Origin: Bacteroidales bacterium
Lineage (GTDB): Bacteria > Bacteroidota > Bacteroidia > Bacteroidales > F082
Direction of reading: 5' to 3'
DNA length: 64,000 nt
Assembly (NCBI GenBank): GCA_015493525.1
Contig: WGCY01000044.1
Coordinates: 1 to 64,000, forward strand
Numbering within the stretch: position 1 is the stretch's first letter; each line of letters begins with the position of its first letter. Under the pieces are notes generated by a model. The model ran no database searches and was not told the origin of the DNA. It was given only the letters and a program-made list of their open reading frames with translations. Of this stretch, positions 30,137 to 38,098 are shown piece by piece. The position numbers were made by a program, and so were the translations under genes.

Positions 30137-30218
30137 TGCGGATGAAGGGACTCGAACCCCCACGCCTTGCGGCACCAGATCCTAAGTCTAGCGCGTCTAC
30201 CAATTTCGCCACATCCGC
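30137..30218 (-). tRNA. tRNA-Leu (anticodon UAG)
   Basis: The minus strand folds into a class II tRNA of 82 bases. It has a 7-bp acceptor stem (GCGGATG with CATCCGC), the D-loop AATTGGTAGACGC, an anticodon loop CTTAGGA giving UAG, a long variable arm (TGCCGCAAGGCG) and the TΨC arm GGGGGTTCGAGTCCC. The 3' CCA is not encoded. It lies 29 bases ahead of tig and probably shares its transcript. Confidence 0.96.
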
Positions 30219-30245
30219 AAAATAATTTCTCCTTTTAGAGGGGTG

Positions 30246-30253
30246 CAAATATA
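30246..30253 (-). promoter_or_regulatory. -7 box for tRNA-Leu/tig
   Basis: The minus strand reads TATATTTG, 27 bases upstream of the tRNA 5' end. A possible TTTG lies 15 bp further upstream (30269-30272), closer than the usual 19. Confidence 0.5.
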
Positions 30254-30351
30254 CTACTTTTTTAAAATCAAATTTTATAAAAAGTTTTTTGACGACTATC
30301 TATATCTTAAGGGAATACGTGTCAAAATCCGTTTCCCCGGTGGCCTGAAGC

Positions 30352-30678
30352 TTACCCGAGTTTCGGATTGTTTTTGTGCCGGGTTTTGTCGCGGACCTCT
30401 TTTTTCTCCAGGTTTTTCTCCAGTGCTTTTTCCAAATCAATACCCGTTTGGTTGGCGAGGCAAATCAGCACAAAAAGCACATCGGCCATTTCGTCGGCAA
30501 GGTCAACGGCTTTGTCCGATTCCTTAAACGACTGTTCACCATATTTCCGGGCGATAATCCTGGCCACTTCGCCCACCTCCTCCGTCAGCATCGCCATGTT
30601 GGTCAACTCGTTGAAATATCTCACGCCGGTAGTGTTTATCCACTGGTCCACCAGCTCTTGTGCTTCATTTATGGTCAT
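30352..30678 (-). CDS. MazG-like nucleotide pyrophosphohydrolase
   Basis: This 108-residue all-alpha NTP pyrophosphatase has the metal-binding motif EEVGEVARI (about 34-42) followed by DEMADVLFVL (about 61-70), which is the E-x2-E...E-x2-D pattern of the family. It probably removes non-canonical nucleotides such as dUTP or XTP. The ATG at 30678 (MTINEAQ) fits the family start better than the upstream ATGs at 30753 and 30735. Confidence 0.9.
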   Translation of the reverse strand: MTINEAQELVDQWINTTGVRYFNELTNMAMLTEEVGEVARIIARKYGEQSFKESDKAVDLADEMADVLFVLICLANQTGIDLEKALEKNLEKKEVRDKTRHKNNPKLG

Positions 30679-30754
30679 CGCTTTTGTTTTTACAAAAATA
30701 GGGTTTTCCAGCGGGTTTCTTTTAATTGCTTTCATTTTTACTTTTTTGAACAAA

Positions 30755-30920
30755 AATTACATGACTTCACTCATGTAATTCATATAAATTGCATGACTTT
30801 ACTCATGTATTTTATAAATTTATTTAAATCAAATGGTGCAAGCATCCGCTTGTACCCTTGTTTAACATTTTCATCCTTGGCCGAAACCATTAAATGGTGC
30901 AAGCATCCGTTTGTACCCTT
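30755..30920. repeat. Two pairs of direct-repeat hairpins
   Basis: First pair: a 10-bp stem AATTACATGA/TCATGTAATT with loop CTTCAC (30755-30780), then a shorter copy around 30791-30810 with loop CTTTAC. Second pair: 29-bp direct repeats at 30831-30859 and 30892-30920 with one C/T difference, each able to fold as GGTGCAAGC-ATCC-G(C/T)TTGTACC. The four hairpins fill the gap between mazG and the divergent methyltransferase gene. They look like REP-type elements. Confidence 0.75.
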
Positions 30921-30953
30921 TTATATTTTCTGCTGTGCTTTTCCGTTTTTATC

Positions 30954-30961
30954 TACTTTTG
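30954..30961 (+). promoter_or_regulatory. -7 box abutting the rRNA methyltransferase start
   Basis: TACTTTTG matches TAnnTTTG and ends 6 bases before ATG 30968, so the transcript would be leaderless or nearly so. No good -33 element was seen. Confidence 0.45.
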
Positions 30962-30967
30962 CAGCAC

Positions 30968-32152
30968 ATGGAAAATCTAAAGACATTTGAGAAAGGTGCG
31001 GATTTTACCGCAAAGACACTTGCCGGGCTGGAGAATATTCTGGCCGGGGAACTGGAGGCACTGGGTGCCGCCTCGGTAGAGACAGGGAACAGGGTGGTTT
31101 TTTTTCGGGGCGACAAAACCCTGATGTACAAGGCCAACTACCTTTGCCGTACCGCTTTACGTATTCTTAAGCCCATTGGTGTTTTCAGGGTAAAAAGTGA
31201 ACAGGAACTCTATGAAAAGGTTAAACGTATCGACTGGCCTTCACTTTTTGATGTCAACAAAACTTTTGTTGTCTCGGCTTCGGTTTTCCATTCATCGCTG
31301 ACCAACTCACTTTATGCGGCATTGAAAACAAAGGATGCCATTGCTGACCAGTTCCGTGAGAAACTGGGGAAGAGGCCTTATGTCAGCAAAGAAAATGCAC
31401 AGATACACATTGATGTGCATATTAGCCAGGAGGAATGCACCATTTCATTAGACAGTTCGGGCGAATCGTTGCACAAAAGAGGTTACCGTGTTTCCGTTGA
31501 CAAAGCACCGCTCAACGAAGTGCTTGCTGCCGGTATGATCAAGCTCAGTGGCTGGAAAATGGATGGCGATTTCATCGACCCTATGTGCGGCTCCGGTACG
31601 ATTCCCATAGAAGCGGCCATGCTGGCCATGAAAATTCCAGCAGGGTATTACCGCAAAAATTATTCTTTTGAACACTGGAATGATTTTGAGCCGGTGCTTT
31701 TTGAAAAGATAAAAGAGGAGGCTTCCGGAGAAATCTGCGAATATGACCATCCCATTATTGCTTCTGACAGGTCGTACAAAGCTTTTGGCATTGCCCGTTC
31801 CAACATGCGGAATGCCGGTTTGGATAAAGATATTATGCTGCTTAACAAGCCTTTTGAGAAGGTTAATCCCGAAAGCGGCAAAGGTGTTTTGATTTTTAAT
31901 CCGCCTTACGGACTACGTTTGGAAGAAGACGAGCTCATAGAGCTATACAAACACATAGGCGATGTGCTCAAAAACCACTTTCAGGGCTACGAAGCCTGGA
32001 TTATCACCGGAAACCTCGAAGTGGCCAAGTTTATCGGTTTACGGCCTTCCCGGAAAATTATCCTTTACAATGGACCGCTGGAGAGTCGTTTTATCAAATT
32101 TGAAATGTACCGGGGAAGCAAAAAAGCAAAGAAGAACAATCCTTCGGCGTAA
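30968..32152 (+). CDS. THUMP-domain class I rRNA methyltransferase (RlmL N-terminal-half type)
   Basis: This 394-residue protein has an N-terminal ferredoxin-like/THUMP region (about 1-160) and a Rossmann methyltransferase domain. SAM motif I is FIDPMCGSGTIPIEAA (about 200-215) and the catalytic motif IV is FNPPYG (about 305). NPPY marks an exocyclic-amino methylase; the family makes m2G in 23S rRNA (m2G2445 in E. coli). Older annotations call it a DNA adenine methylase. The start at 30968 follows the -7 box; the longer frame to 30911 lies inside the repeats. Confidence 0.9.
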   Translation: MENLKTFEKGADFTAKTLAGLENILAGELEALGAASVETGNRVVFFRGDKTLMYKANYLCRTALRILKPIGVFRVKSEQELYEKVKRIDWPSLFDVNKTFVVSASVFHSSLTNSLYAALKTKDAIADQFREKLGKRPYVSKENAQIHIDVHISQEECTISLDSSGESLHKRGYRVSVDKAPLNEVLAAGMIKLSGWKMDGDFIDPMCGSGTIPIEAAMLAMKIPAGYYRKNYSFEHWNDFEPVLFEKIKEEASGEICEYDHPIIASDRSYKAFGIARSNMRNAGLDKDIMLLNKPFEKVNPESGKGVLIFNPPYGLRLEEDELIELYKHIGDVLKNHFQGYEAWIITGNLEVAKFIGLRPSRKIILYNGPLESRFIKFEMYRGSKKAKKNNPSA

Positions 32153-32191
32153 GCCTGTTCAGGTTACAAAAATCCGGAATTGTACGGGCAC

Positions 32192-32229
32192 AAAAAAGAG
32201 ACCGTCCCAAACAAATTGAGGCAGTCTCT
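32192..32229 (-). terminator. rpmH terminator
   Basis: Read on the minus strand, AGAGACTG(C)CTC pairs with GGG(A)CGGTCTCT with one mismatch, and six T residues follow. It lies 45 bases beyond the rpmH stop codon and between convergent genes. Confidence 0.75.
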
Positions 32230-32273
32230 GAGAATTTGGCTGTCAATGAAAAATGAACGTTTACGTTCGCTTA

Positions 32274-32426
32274 CTATCTGTATTCGTCAGAAACAGTAAG
32301 TTTTTTCCTTCCTCTGGCCCTTCTTCTTTTCAGCACTTTGCGACCATTTACGCTGGACATTCTTTCACGAAATCCGTGCTTATTTTTTCTTTTTCTTACC
32401 GATGGTTGAAAAGTTCTCTTTGTCAT
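32274..32426 (-). CDS. rpmH: 50S ribosomal protein L34
   Basis: A 50-codon frame encodes a highly basic protein starting MTKRTFQPS and containing the L34 core (KHGFRERM, then [16 protein letters not shown]). It is a component of the large ribosomal subunit. The C-terminus has six residues (TVSDEYR region) beyond the E. coli length, as in other Bacteroidota. It has a consensus promoter of its own at 32449-32479 and a terminator after it. It is not next to rnpA or dnaA here. Confidence 0.96.
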   Translation of the reverse strand: MTKRTFQPSVRKRKNKHGFRERMSSVNGRKVLKRRRARGRKKLTVSDEYR

Positions 32427-32448
32427 CTTTCTGTAAAATTTGGGAGTG

Positions 32449-32479
32449 CAAAAATAGACTATTTTTTAAAACTCACAAA
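32449..32479 (-). promoter_or_regulatory. Consensus promoter for rpmH
   Basis: On the minus strand: TTTG (32476-32479), exactly 19 bp, then TATTTTTG (32449-32456). This is a perfect match to the Bacteroidota primary promoter and lies 22 bases ahead of the ATG, as suits a strongly expressed ribosomal gene. The -33 box overlaps the edge of the palindrome at 32477-32519. Confidence 0.85.
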
Positions 32480-32519
32480 CTGAAATCTGAAAAAATTTAT
32501 TTTTTTCAGATTTCAGTTT
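32477..32519. terminator. 19-bp perfect palindrome upstream of the rpmH promoter
   Basis: 32477-32495 is the exact reverse complement of 32501-32519, around a 5-base loop, with a run of A/T in the inner half. It may be a second terminator insulating rpmH from pepD read-through, or an operator, because it touches the rpmH -33 box. Confidence 0.6.
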
Positions 32520-32540
32520 TGCTGTACTGTTCTTTTATTG

Positions 32541-32573
32541 AAAAAATGCCCCTTTCCGTAAAAAGAAAGGAGC
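32541..32573 (-). terminator. pepD terminator
   Basis: On the minus strand GCTCCTTTC pairs with GAAAGGGGC around an 8-base loop, followed by ATTTTTT. It begins 14 bases beyond the pepD stop codon. Confidence 0.88.
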
Positions 32574-32586
32574 AACCCAGGTTCGT

Positions 32587-34047
32587 TTATTTTTCCGGGA
32601 CTTCTTTCAGCGTTTCCACCAGAAAATCCCAGAATTTCTGTACCGTGGCGATGTTTACTTTTTCGTCAGGGGAGTGGGGCCAGCGGATGGTAGGGCCGAA
32701 GGAAATCATGTCCCAGTTTTTGTAAACCGAACCGAGCAGGCCGCATTCCAGACCGGCGTGAATCACTTTCACTTCCGGAACTTTTCCGTATTTCTTGTTA
32801 TAAATTTCTTTCATTTCTTTCAGGATAGCAGAATCCGGATCAGGTTTCCAGCCGGGGTAGTCGCCTGAGCTGACGGCTTTGAGGCCGGCAGCTTCATGCG
32901 AAGCACGCACATCGGCAGCAATGCTGTTTTTCCCTTCTTCCGTCAGGCTGCGTTGCAGGCTGGCCATTTCTATTTTACCGTTGGCGGCTTTTACAATGGA
33001 CAGGTTGGTAGAGGTCTCTACAATGCCTTCCAAATCTTTGCTCATGGTAATCATGCCATTGGGGCAATCGGCCACTGCTTTGCCCAAGCTGTCCTGAGCT
33101 TTTGCGGACATAACTTTTGCAGGCATGTCGGTGGCTTCTGCACTGACTTCCACACCGGCATCGGTTTTGGCAAATTCGTCTTTTACAATCTGCTCAAATT
33201 CCTTCACGAAAGCTTCAAAATCATCTTTTTTGTCTTCGGGGACAACCACAACGGCAAAAGCTTCGCGCGGAATGGCATTACGGAGGTTTCCCCCTTCCAT
33301 TTCGGCGACACGTAAACCGAACTTTTCGGCAGCCGTTACCAGCAGTGCATTGATGATTTTATTGGAATTGCCGCGTCCCAGGTTGATATCGAGACCGGAG
33401 TGGCCGCCTTTCAGGCCTTTTACCTCTACTTTGTAGGCAGCCATTCCTTCCGGAACGTCTTCTTCGTCGTATTCCATTTCGCCATTGGTATTGACACCAC
33501 CGGCACAACCGATATAGAGTTCTCCCTCGTCTTCCGAGTCGAGGTTCAGCAGGATATCGCCATCCAGCAGGCCGGGTTTCAGCCCTTCGGCACCGGTCAT
33601 GCCGGTTTCTTCATCAACGGTAAACAGTGCTTCCACAGGGCCGTGAACCAGATCTTTCGATTCGAGGACCGTCATGCCGGCAGCAACACCCATGCCGTTG
33701 TCAGCACCGAGTGTAGTTCCTTTGGCAGTAACCCATTCGCCATCAACATAAGCGTCAATAGGGTCTTTTTCAAAGTCGTGGTCCACATCCGAATTTTTCT
33801 GGGGAACCATGTCGATATGTCCCTGAAGAATAATCCCTTTGCGGTTTTCCATGCCTTCGGTGGCCGGTTTTTTAATAATGACGTTTCCCACTTTGTCCAC
33901 TTTGGTTTCCAGACCGAGATCTTCACCAAATTTTTTCAAAAATTCGATCACTTTTTCTTCTTTCTTAGAAGGACGGGGAATCTGCGTCAGGCTGTAGAAA
34001 TTCTTCCACAGTGCCTTGGGTTCGAGATTTAATATGTCTTTACTCAT
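32587..34047 (-). CDS. pepD: Aminoacyl-histidine dipeptidase (cytosolic non-specific dipeptidase, M20)
   Basis: This 486-residue zinc dipeptidase has the M20 metal motifs: QGHIDMVPQ (about 75-83), LGADNGMGV with the bridging aspartate (about 116-124), DEETGMTGA with the catalytic glutamate (about 149), and a late HAGLECGLL (about 435). It hydrolyses a wide range of dipeptides in the cytoplasm. Length matches PepD. The upstream MFS gene, 30 bases away on the same strand, may import its substrates. Confidence 0.95.
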   Translation of the reverse strand: MSKDILNLEPKALWKNFYSLTQIPRPSKKEEKVIEFLKKFGEDLGLETKVDKVGNVIIKKPATEGMENRKGIILQGHIDMVPQKNSDVDHDFEKDPIDAYVDGEWVTAKGTTLGADNGMGVAAGMTVLESKDLVHGPVEALFTVDEETGMTGAEGLKPGLLDGDILLNLDSEDEGELYIGCAGGVNTNGEMEYDEEDVPEGMAAYKVEVKGLKGGHSGLDINLGRGNSNKIINALLVTAAEKFGLRVAEMEGGNLRNAIPREAFAVVVVPEDKKDDFEAFVKEFEQIVKDEFAKTDAGVEVSAEATDMPAKVMSAKAQDSLGKAVADCPNGMITMSKDLEGIVETSTNLSIVKAANGKIEMASLQRSLTEEGKNSIAADVRASHEAAGLKAVSSGDYPGWKPDPDSAILKEMKEIYNKKYGKVPEVKVIHAGLECGLLGSVYKNWDMISFGPTIRWPHSPDEKVNIATVQKFWDFLVETLKEVPEK

Positions 34048-34077
34048 GATTTTATTATTTTTAATTGTCCGTATAAA

Positions 34078-35763
34078 CTATTTTTCCATATTCGGTAACT
34101 CCAAACCATATCCTTTTTTCTTGTCTTCGGCTTTCAGCAGCAGGCTGACGACTACCGACAGGACACCAAGCAGGACAAAGATAAGAATGTCGTTTTCGTA
34201 GTTGTATGTGATATTCAGCTTTGCATTTTTAATAATGGGGTAAGTGGATTTGGTATAAGCTTTTATCATTGCCTGAAGAGAGGCTTTGTTATCATTGCCA
34301 AGGTTAATCTGCTTGGCTGCAAGAAGGTTGCTGGCTATAATGGCATTTTTCAGTTGCTCAGCGTTTAACGCATTTTGCGGTGTTGGTTGATAGAACGTAC
34401 TTTGAACGATGGAGTCCACTATTCTGCCGGTGGTTTTTTCTATGGCATCATTCAGTTGTTTGGTTTTAATATTGATATTGTTTTCGGCCAACGCTTTGTT
34501 AAAGCTCACTTCGATGGAAGATTTAATAAGTGCTTTATTGGGTGCGACAGCCGGATTGGAAGTAGCAAGTACTGTTCCGAGAACAGTTGGAATGAGCCAT
34601 AGGCCTATGTTTTGAATATAAAAAATGACGGCATAAGCTGTTCCCAATTGTCTTTCGGGAATAATTTTTGGTACAGAAGGCCACATGGCCGAAGGAACCA
34701 GAGAAAAAGCAATACCGAGAATAACCACTAAAATAGCAGCAATAACCCATTGACTTATAAAAGGTATGGCCAAAAAGATGTGTACAAAGAGAAGCATGAC
34801 AGCTCCGATAATCATAATGGTTGCCCCTTTACCTTTTTTATCATAGATACCGCCAAACAAAGGGGTCAGAAAAATAGTGCCAAACGGAAGCAGCATGGGG
34901 ATAAGTCCTGCCAGTTTCGGGGCAACGTGGTATTTGTTGATCATGAAATCGGGGGCATAAAACAGAAAGGGGAAAACAGCTCCGTAAAACAGGACACAAA
35001 GAATGGCGATATACCAGAACGCTTTGTTGCTCACAATAGAAACGATATCCTTAATACGGAAAGGCTCTTCTTCTTCTATTTCCAAATCTTTCTCCGAGGC
35101 ATCCAATCTTTTGTCCAAAACAACATAAACAATAAAGGCGATGAGCCCAAGCAGCATCAGGACAAAAGCCAGTAAAATGGGCGTGCTGTAGGAGTATTTA
35201 ATGGCAATAGGCAATGAAACAGCCAGTGCCAGGGCAGTTCCCAAACGGGCAATAGACATCTGGAGCCCCATGGCGAGTGCCAGCTCTTTGCCTTTGAACC
35301 ACTTTACAATGGCCTTGGAAAGGGTAATCCCCGTTGCCTCACTTCCTACCCCGAAAAGGGCAAAGCCAAGACAGGAGAAAAGTACCTGAGATTTAATGGC
35401 CCCGAAAAGTGGAAGCATAACTATCGTGTCAGACGGCAGGGAGGTCATAGCCCAATAATTGATGCCTGTACCGATAACCATTATGCCGGTGGCTGCAAGC
35501 CCTGTAAATCTAATACCGAGTTTGTCCAGGATAATACCACTGAATATCAGCATAAAAAGAAAAACATTGAACCATGGATAAGATCCGGTGTACAAACCGA
35601 CATCTTTGCTTGTCCACCCCAGGGCGGTTTCGAGAAGTGGCTTTACCGAGGAACCGGCATAGTTGAAATAATAGGCACCAAACATGGACAAGGAAACGAC
35701 TACCATTGCTGTCCAACGTGCTACAGGCGACTCTCTCAGCGACTTCTGTATTGCTTCAGTCAT
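34078..35763 (-). CDS. MFS transporter with a large extracytoplasmic insert before the last helix
   Basis: This 561-residue carrier of the major facilitator superfamily has about twelve helices. Helices 1-11 lie within residues 15-410 and the last at about 527-545. Between them is a soluble, lysine/asparagine-rich segment of about 120 residues (415-525), which is unusual. The general pattern recalls the MFSD1/oxalate-formate-type branch. Cotranscription with a dipeptidase suggests dipeptide or amino-acid transport, but this is inference only. Confidence 0.8.
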   Translation of the reverse strand: MTEAIQKSLRESPVARWTAMVVVSLSMFGAYYFNYAGSSVKPLLETALGWTSKDVGLYTGSYPWFNVFLFMLIFSGIILDKLGIRFTGLAATGIMVIGTGINYWAMTSLPSDTIVMLPLFGAIKSQVLFSCLGFALFGVGSEATGITLSKAIVKWFKGKELALAMGLQMSIARLGTALALAVSLPIAIKYSYSTPILLAFVLMLLGLIAFIVYVVLDKRLDASEKDLEIEEEEPFRIKDIVSIVSNKAFWYIAILCVLFYGAVFPFLFYAPDFMINKYHVAPKLAGLIPMLLPFGTIFLTPLFGGIYDKKGKGATIMIIGAVMLLFVHIFLAIPFISQWVIAAILVVILGIAFSLVPSAMWPSVPKIIPERQLGTAYAVIFYIQNIGLWLIPTVLGTVLATSNPAVAPNKALIKSSIEVSFNKALAENNINIKTKQLNDAIEKTTGRIVDSIVQSTFYQPTPQNALNAEQLKNAIIASNLLAAKQINLGNDNKASLQAMIKAYTKSTYPIIKNAKLNITYNYENDILIFVLLGVLSVVVSLLLKAEDKKKGYGLELPNMEK

Positions 35764-35942
35764 AACGTTTAATTTAGATTTTTTTAATTAAGATTAACGG
35801 GCGAAATTAAGAATTTATTTCGGGAGCGGGGAGAAATAATTGTTAAAATGGATTGATTCTTTGTAAGCAATGGGTTTGTACGTTGCCCGGGCCGGCTAAT
35901 TCTTTTCTTAAAGACATCCTAAAGTTATTAAAATCAGTATTT

Positions 35943-36581
35943 TCAACGATAGACATGGACAATTTGTTTTGTTTTATAAAAATCTTCTTCAAAAAAACGC
36001 TCCAGCGGATAAGTGGAAACTTTCAGTTTTTTAATTTTACGTACACGGTTTATCTCCCCTTCCACGCCGGTTCCCTTCAGGTACAGAATGCCATTGGGCA
36101 ATGGGTTAAATGAACGTGGCCGGACTTTTCGCAAGGTCCATTGTGCGAAAACTTCCAAATCGGTTACGGCACGGCTGATGACAAAGTCGAAGGAGCGGTT
36201 TACCTCTTCTGCCCTGATTTGTGCTGCTTCCACGTTTTGCAACTTTAAAGCCGCGGCCACCTCACGGACGACTTTTATCTTTTTCCCAATAGAATCCACA
36301 AGATAAAATTGTGTTTCCGGAAATAAAATGGCCAGCGGGATTCCCGGAAATCCCCCCCCGGTTCCGGCATCCATAATTTTTGTATTTGGTTTGAACGAAA
36401 TTAGCCTGGCAAGGCCGAGGGAATGGAGCACGTGGTGCAGGTAGAAATTGTCCATGTCTTTGCGCGAAATGACGTTGATGCGGCTGTTCCACGTACGGTA
36501 AAGGCCCTCCAGTTGTTCAACCTGCTCTTTTTGTCTCGCGGTGAGCTCCGGAAAATATTTGAAAATAAGGTTTTGCTGCAT
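35943..36581 (-). CDS. rsmG: 16S rRNA (guanine-N7) methyltransferase
   Basis: This 212-residue SAM enzyme makes m7G527 in 16S rRNA. The family hallmarks are NVISRKDMDNFYLHHVLHSLG (about 36-55), the SAM motif MDAGTGGGFPGIPLAI (about 70-85) and ISRAVTDL (about 135). Loss of this gene gives low-level streptomycin resistance in other bacteria. It lies 17 bases downstream of the ion-channel gene. Confidence 0.95.
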   Translation of the reverse strand: MQQNLIFKYFPELTARQKEQVEQLEGLYRTWNSRINVISRKDMDNFYLHHVLHSLGLARLISFKPNTKIMDAGTGGGFPGIPLAILFPETQFYLVDSIGKKIKVVREVAAALKLQNVEAAQIRAEEVNRSFDFVISRAVTDLEVFAQWTLRKVRPRSFNPLPNGILYLKGTGVEGEINRVRKIKKLKVSTYPLERFFEEDFYKTKQIVHVYR

Positions 36582-36598
36582 AACTTCAGCGTTGAAAG

Positions 36599-37240
36599 TT
36601 ATTTTGATTTGGTAAGATATTTTCCAACCAGCATGGCAACAATCATGGCAAGATAAAGCTGTCCGCTGATGCTCAGCATGATAGACATGTTCTTCGCTAT
36701 GGACGATACCGGGATAATGTCTCCGTAACCCAGGGTGGAAATGGTAACAAAACTATAATAGATAAAATCGGCCCGTGTGGCTATCACACCTTCCGGAAAA
36801 TGAAATGCTGCCGGAGAAATGCTATTGATGACACTAAAAAAAATGGAGCCAAGAACGCCCAGAAGGAAATAAACATTGACGGCTTCCAGAAACTCCAGCT
36901 GGCCGACATTTTTACTTCGGGAAATACGAATCATCATCCTGACGATAATCAAAAAGAAAAACAACAAAGCGGAAACAGCGGCAAGCCAGTGGGTGAAGGT
37001 TAATTTGTAAAAATCAGAAATCCACTCTAAAATAATGGCAATACTGCTGATGTAGAAATAGAAATTACTTTTCTTTTTGATAGCAGAAGCAGCAACGACA
37101 AAAATACCGCTAAATACAATGCTGTAGGCTACCTGCCTGGCTTCTCCCGGAGGAAAAGGCGACAGCAAAAAGACATAAACAAGAATGAGGACAAGAAGAA
37201 TGATATTTTGTTTCTTCCTGTTAAACAGATGTTTTGGCAT
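36599..37240 (-). CDS. Ion channel protein with potassium-type filter
   Basis: This 213-residue membrane protein has about six hydrophobic segments, ending in a pore loop with the filter TISTLGYGDII (about 165-175) and a final helix. There is no cytoplasmic regulatory domain. It is probably a six-helix K+ channel without a voltage-sensing arginine series. I start it at 37240 (MPKHLF); a frame to 37267 is open. It shares a strand and near-abuts rsmG. Confidence 0.8.
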   Translation of the reverse strand: MPKHLFNRKKQNIILLVLILVYVFLLSPFPPGEARQVAYSIVFSGIFVVAASAIKKKSNFYFYISSIAIILEWISDFYKLTFTHWLAAVSALLFFFLIIVRMMIRISRSKNVGQLEFLEAVNVYFLLGVLGSIFFSVINSISPAAFHFPEGVIATRADFIYYSFVTISTLGYGDIIPVSSIAKNMSIMLSISGQLYLAMIVAMLVGKYLTKSK

Positions 37241-37279
37241 AAAATATTGAAGATAAACAAAACACAAAGATAAATAAAA

Positions 37280-37680
37280 AACCGTCAGGCCTGTAAGCGG
37301 GATTCTGTTTCCCCGGATAAACGGGGACTTCTATCATTTATCTTGGTTACAGGTCGCCCTGCAACTCCAGCAGCCTACCCACCGGCATCGGACGGGCCGC
37401 CCTTATCCCGACTTGAGTCGGGAACGCCGGAATATTTGGCCTTGCAACCCATAAGGTTTACCCCATCAGCCTGTTGCCAGCCTGACGCGTGGGCTCTTAC
37501 CCCACGTTTTCACCCTTACCCCGTCTGAGACGGGGCGGTTATTTTCTGTGGCACTTGCTGTCCATCCCGTTTAAAACGGAATGGCCTTCCCGTTAGGAAG
37601 TATGGTGCCCTGTGTTGTCCCGACTTTCCTCCCCCGCGTAAAACGAGAGCGATAGAACAGCCTGACGGTTTCGTTGGCAA
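37280..37680 (-). ncRNA. rnpB: RNase P RNA (bacterial class A)
   Basis: The minus strand begins and ends with an 11-bp P1 helix (AACCGTCAGGC with GCCTGACGGTT). It contains the conserved 5' core GAGGAAAGTCGGGAC with ACAGGGC (P4 and flanks), the internal GTGCCACAGAAA, and the 3' core GGCTGCTGGAGTTGCAGGGCG-like segment with ACAAGATAAATGATAGAAG near the end. About 400 bases, with a T-rich tail. This is the catalytic RNA that matures tRNA 5' ends. Confidence 0.95.
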
Positions 37681-37687
37681 AATTACG

Positions 37688-37695
37688 GTTTTTCG
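37688..37695 (-). promoter_or_regulatory. -7 box for rnpB
   Basis: The minus strand reads TAATTTTG, 7 bases before the RNA 5' end, exactly where a -7 element should lie. The -33 region (about 37713-37717) is only a partial match. Confidence 0.6.
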
Positions 37696-37796
37696 CTGTA
37701 CGTAAAGACAGGGGCCGGGCTTTTGGATAAACCCTTTTCAAATATTGAATCCATGTAAACTTCTAAATGTTTACTTTTGTAAAAAAATAATACGTC

Positions 37797-38069
37797 ATGG
37801 TACAATATTGTGGTTTTATCGGCACGCCCGAACTCATTTTGATTTTTGTGGCTATTCTCCTGCTCTTTGGCGGAAAAAAGATTCCCGAACTGGCCAAAGG
37901 CCTCGGAAAAGGAATGAGGGAATTTAAAAAAACTGTGGACGAGGAAGGCCTTGCCAATGATTTGAAAGATGTGGCTTCAAACATCAATGATTTTAAACAG
38001 GATGTGGAAAAAATCAATCCTAAAAATATCCTGAAAACAGACAGTAAAGCTGCCCATCACAAGAAATAA
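37797..38069 (+). CDS. tatA: Sec-independent protein translocase subunit TatA
   Basis: This 90-residue protein has the TatA/MttA fold: one N-terminal membrane helix (GTPELILIFVAILLLFGGKKIPELA, with the conserved FG-KK-PE hinge) and an amphipathic helix (GLGKGMREFKKTVDE), then a charged tail. It forms the pore for export of folded proteins. tatC is not in the window, but a Tat-type Rieske precursor is encoded at 52366. A TACTTTTG box lies at 37772-37779. Confidence 0.92.
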   Translation: MVQYCGFIGTPELILIFVAILLLFGGKKIPELAKGLGKGMREFKKTVDEEGLANDLKDVASNINDFKQDVEKINPKNILKTDSKAAHHKK

Positions 38070-38098
38070 ATTCATCACGAAAACAATGTCCGCAGCAT

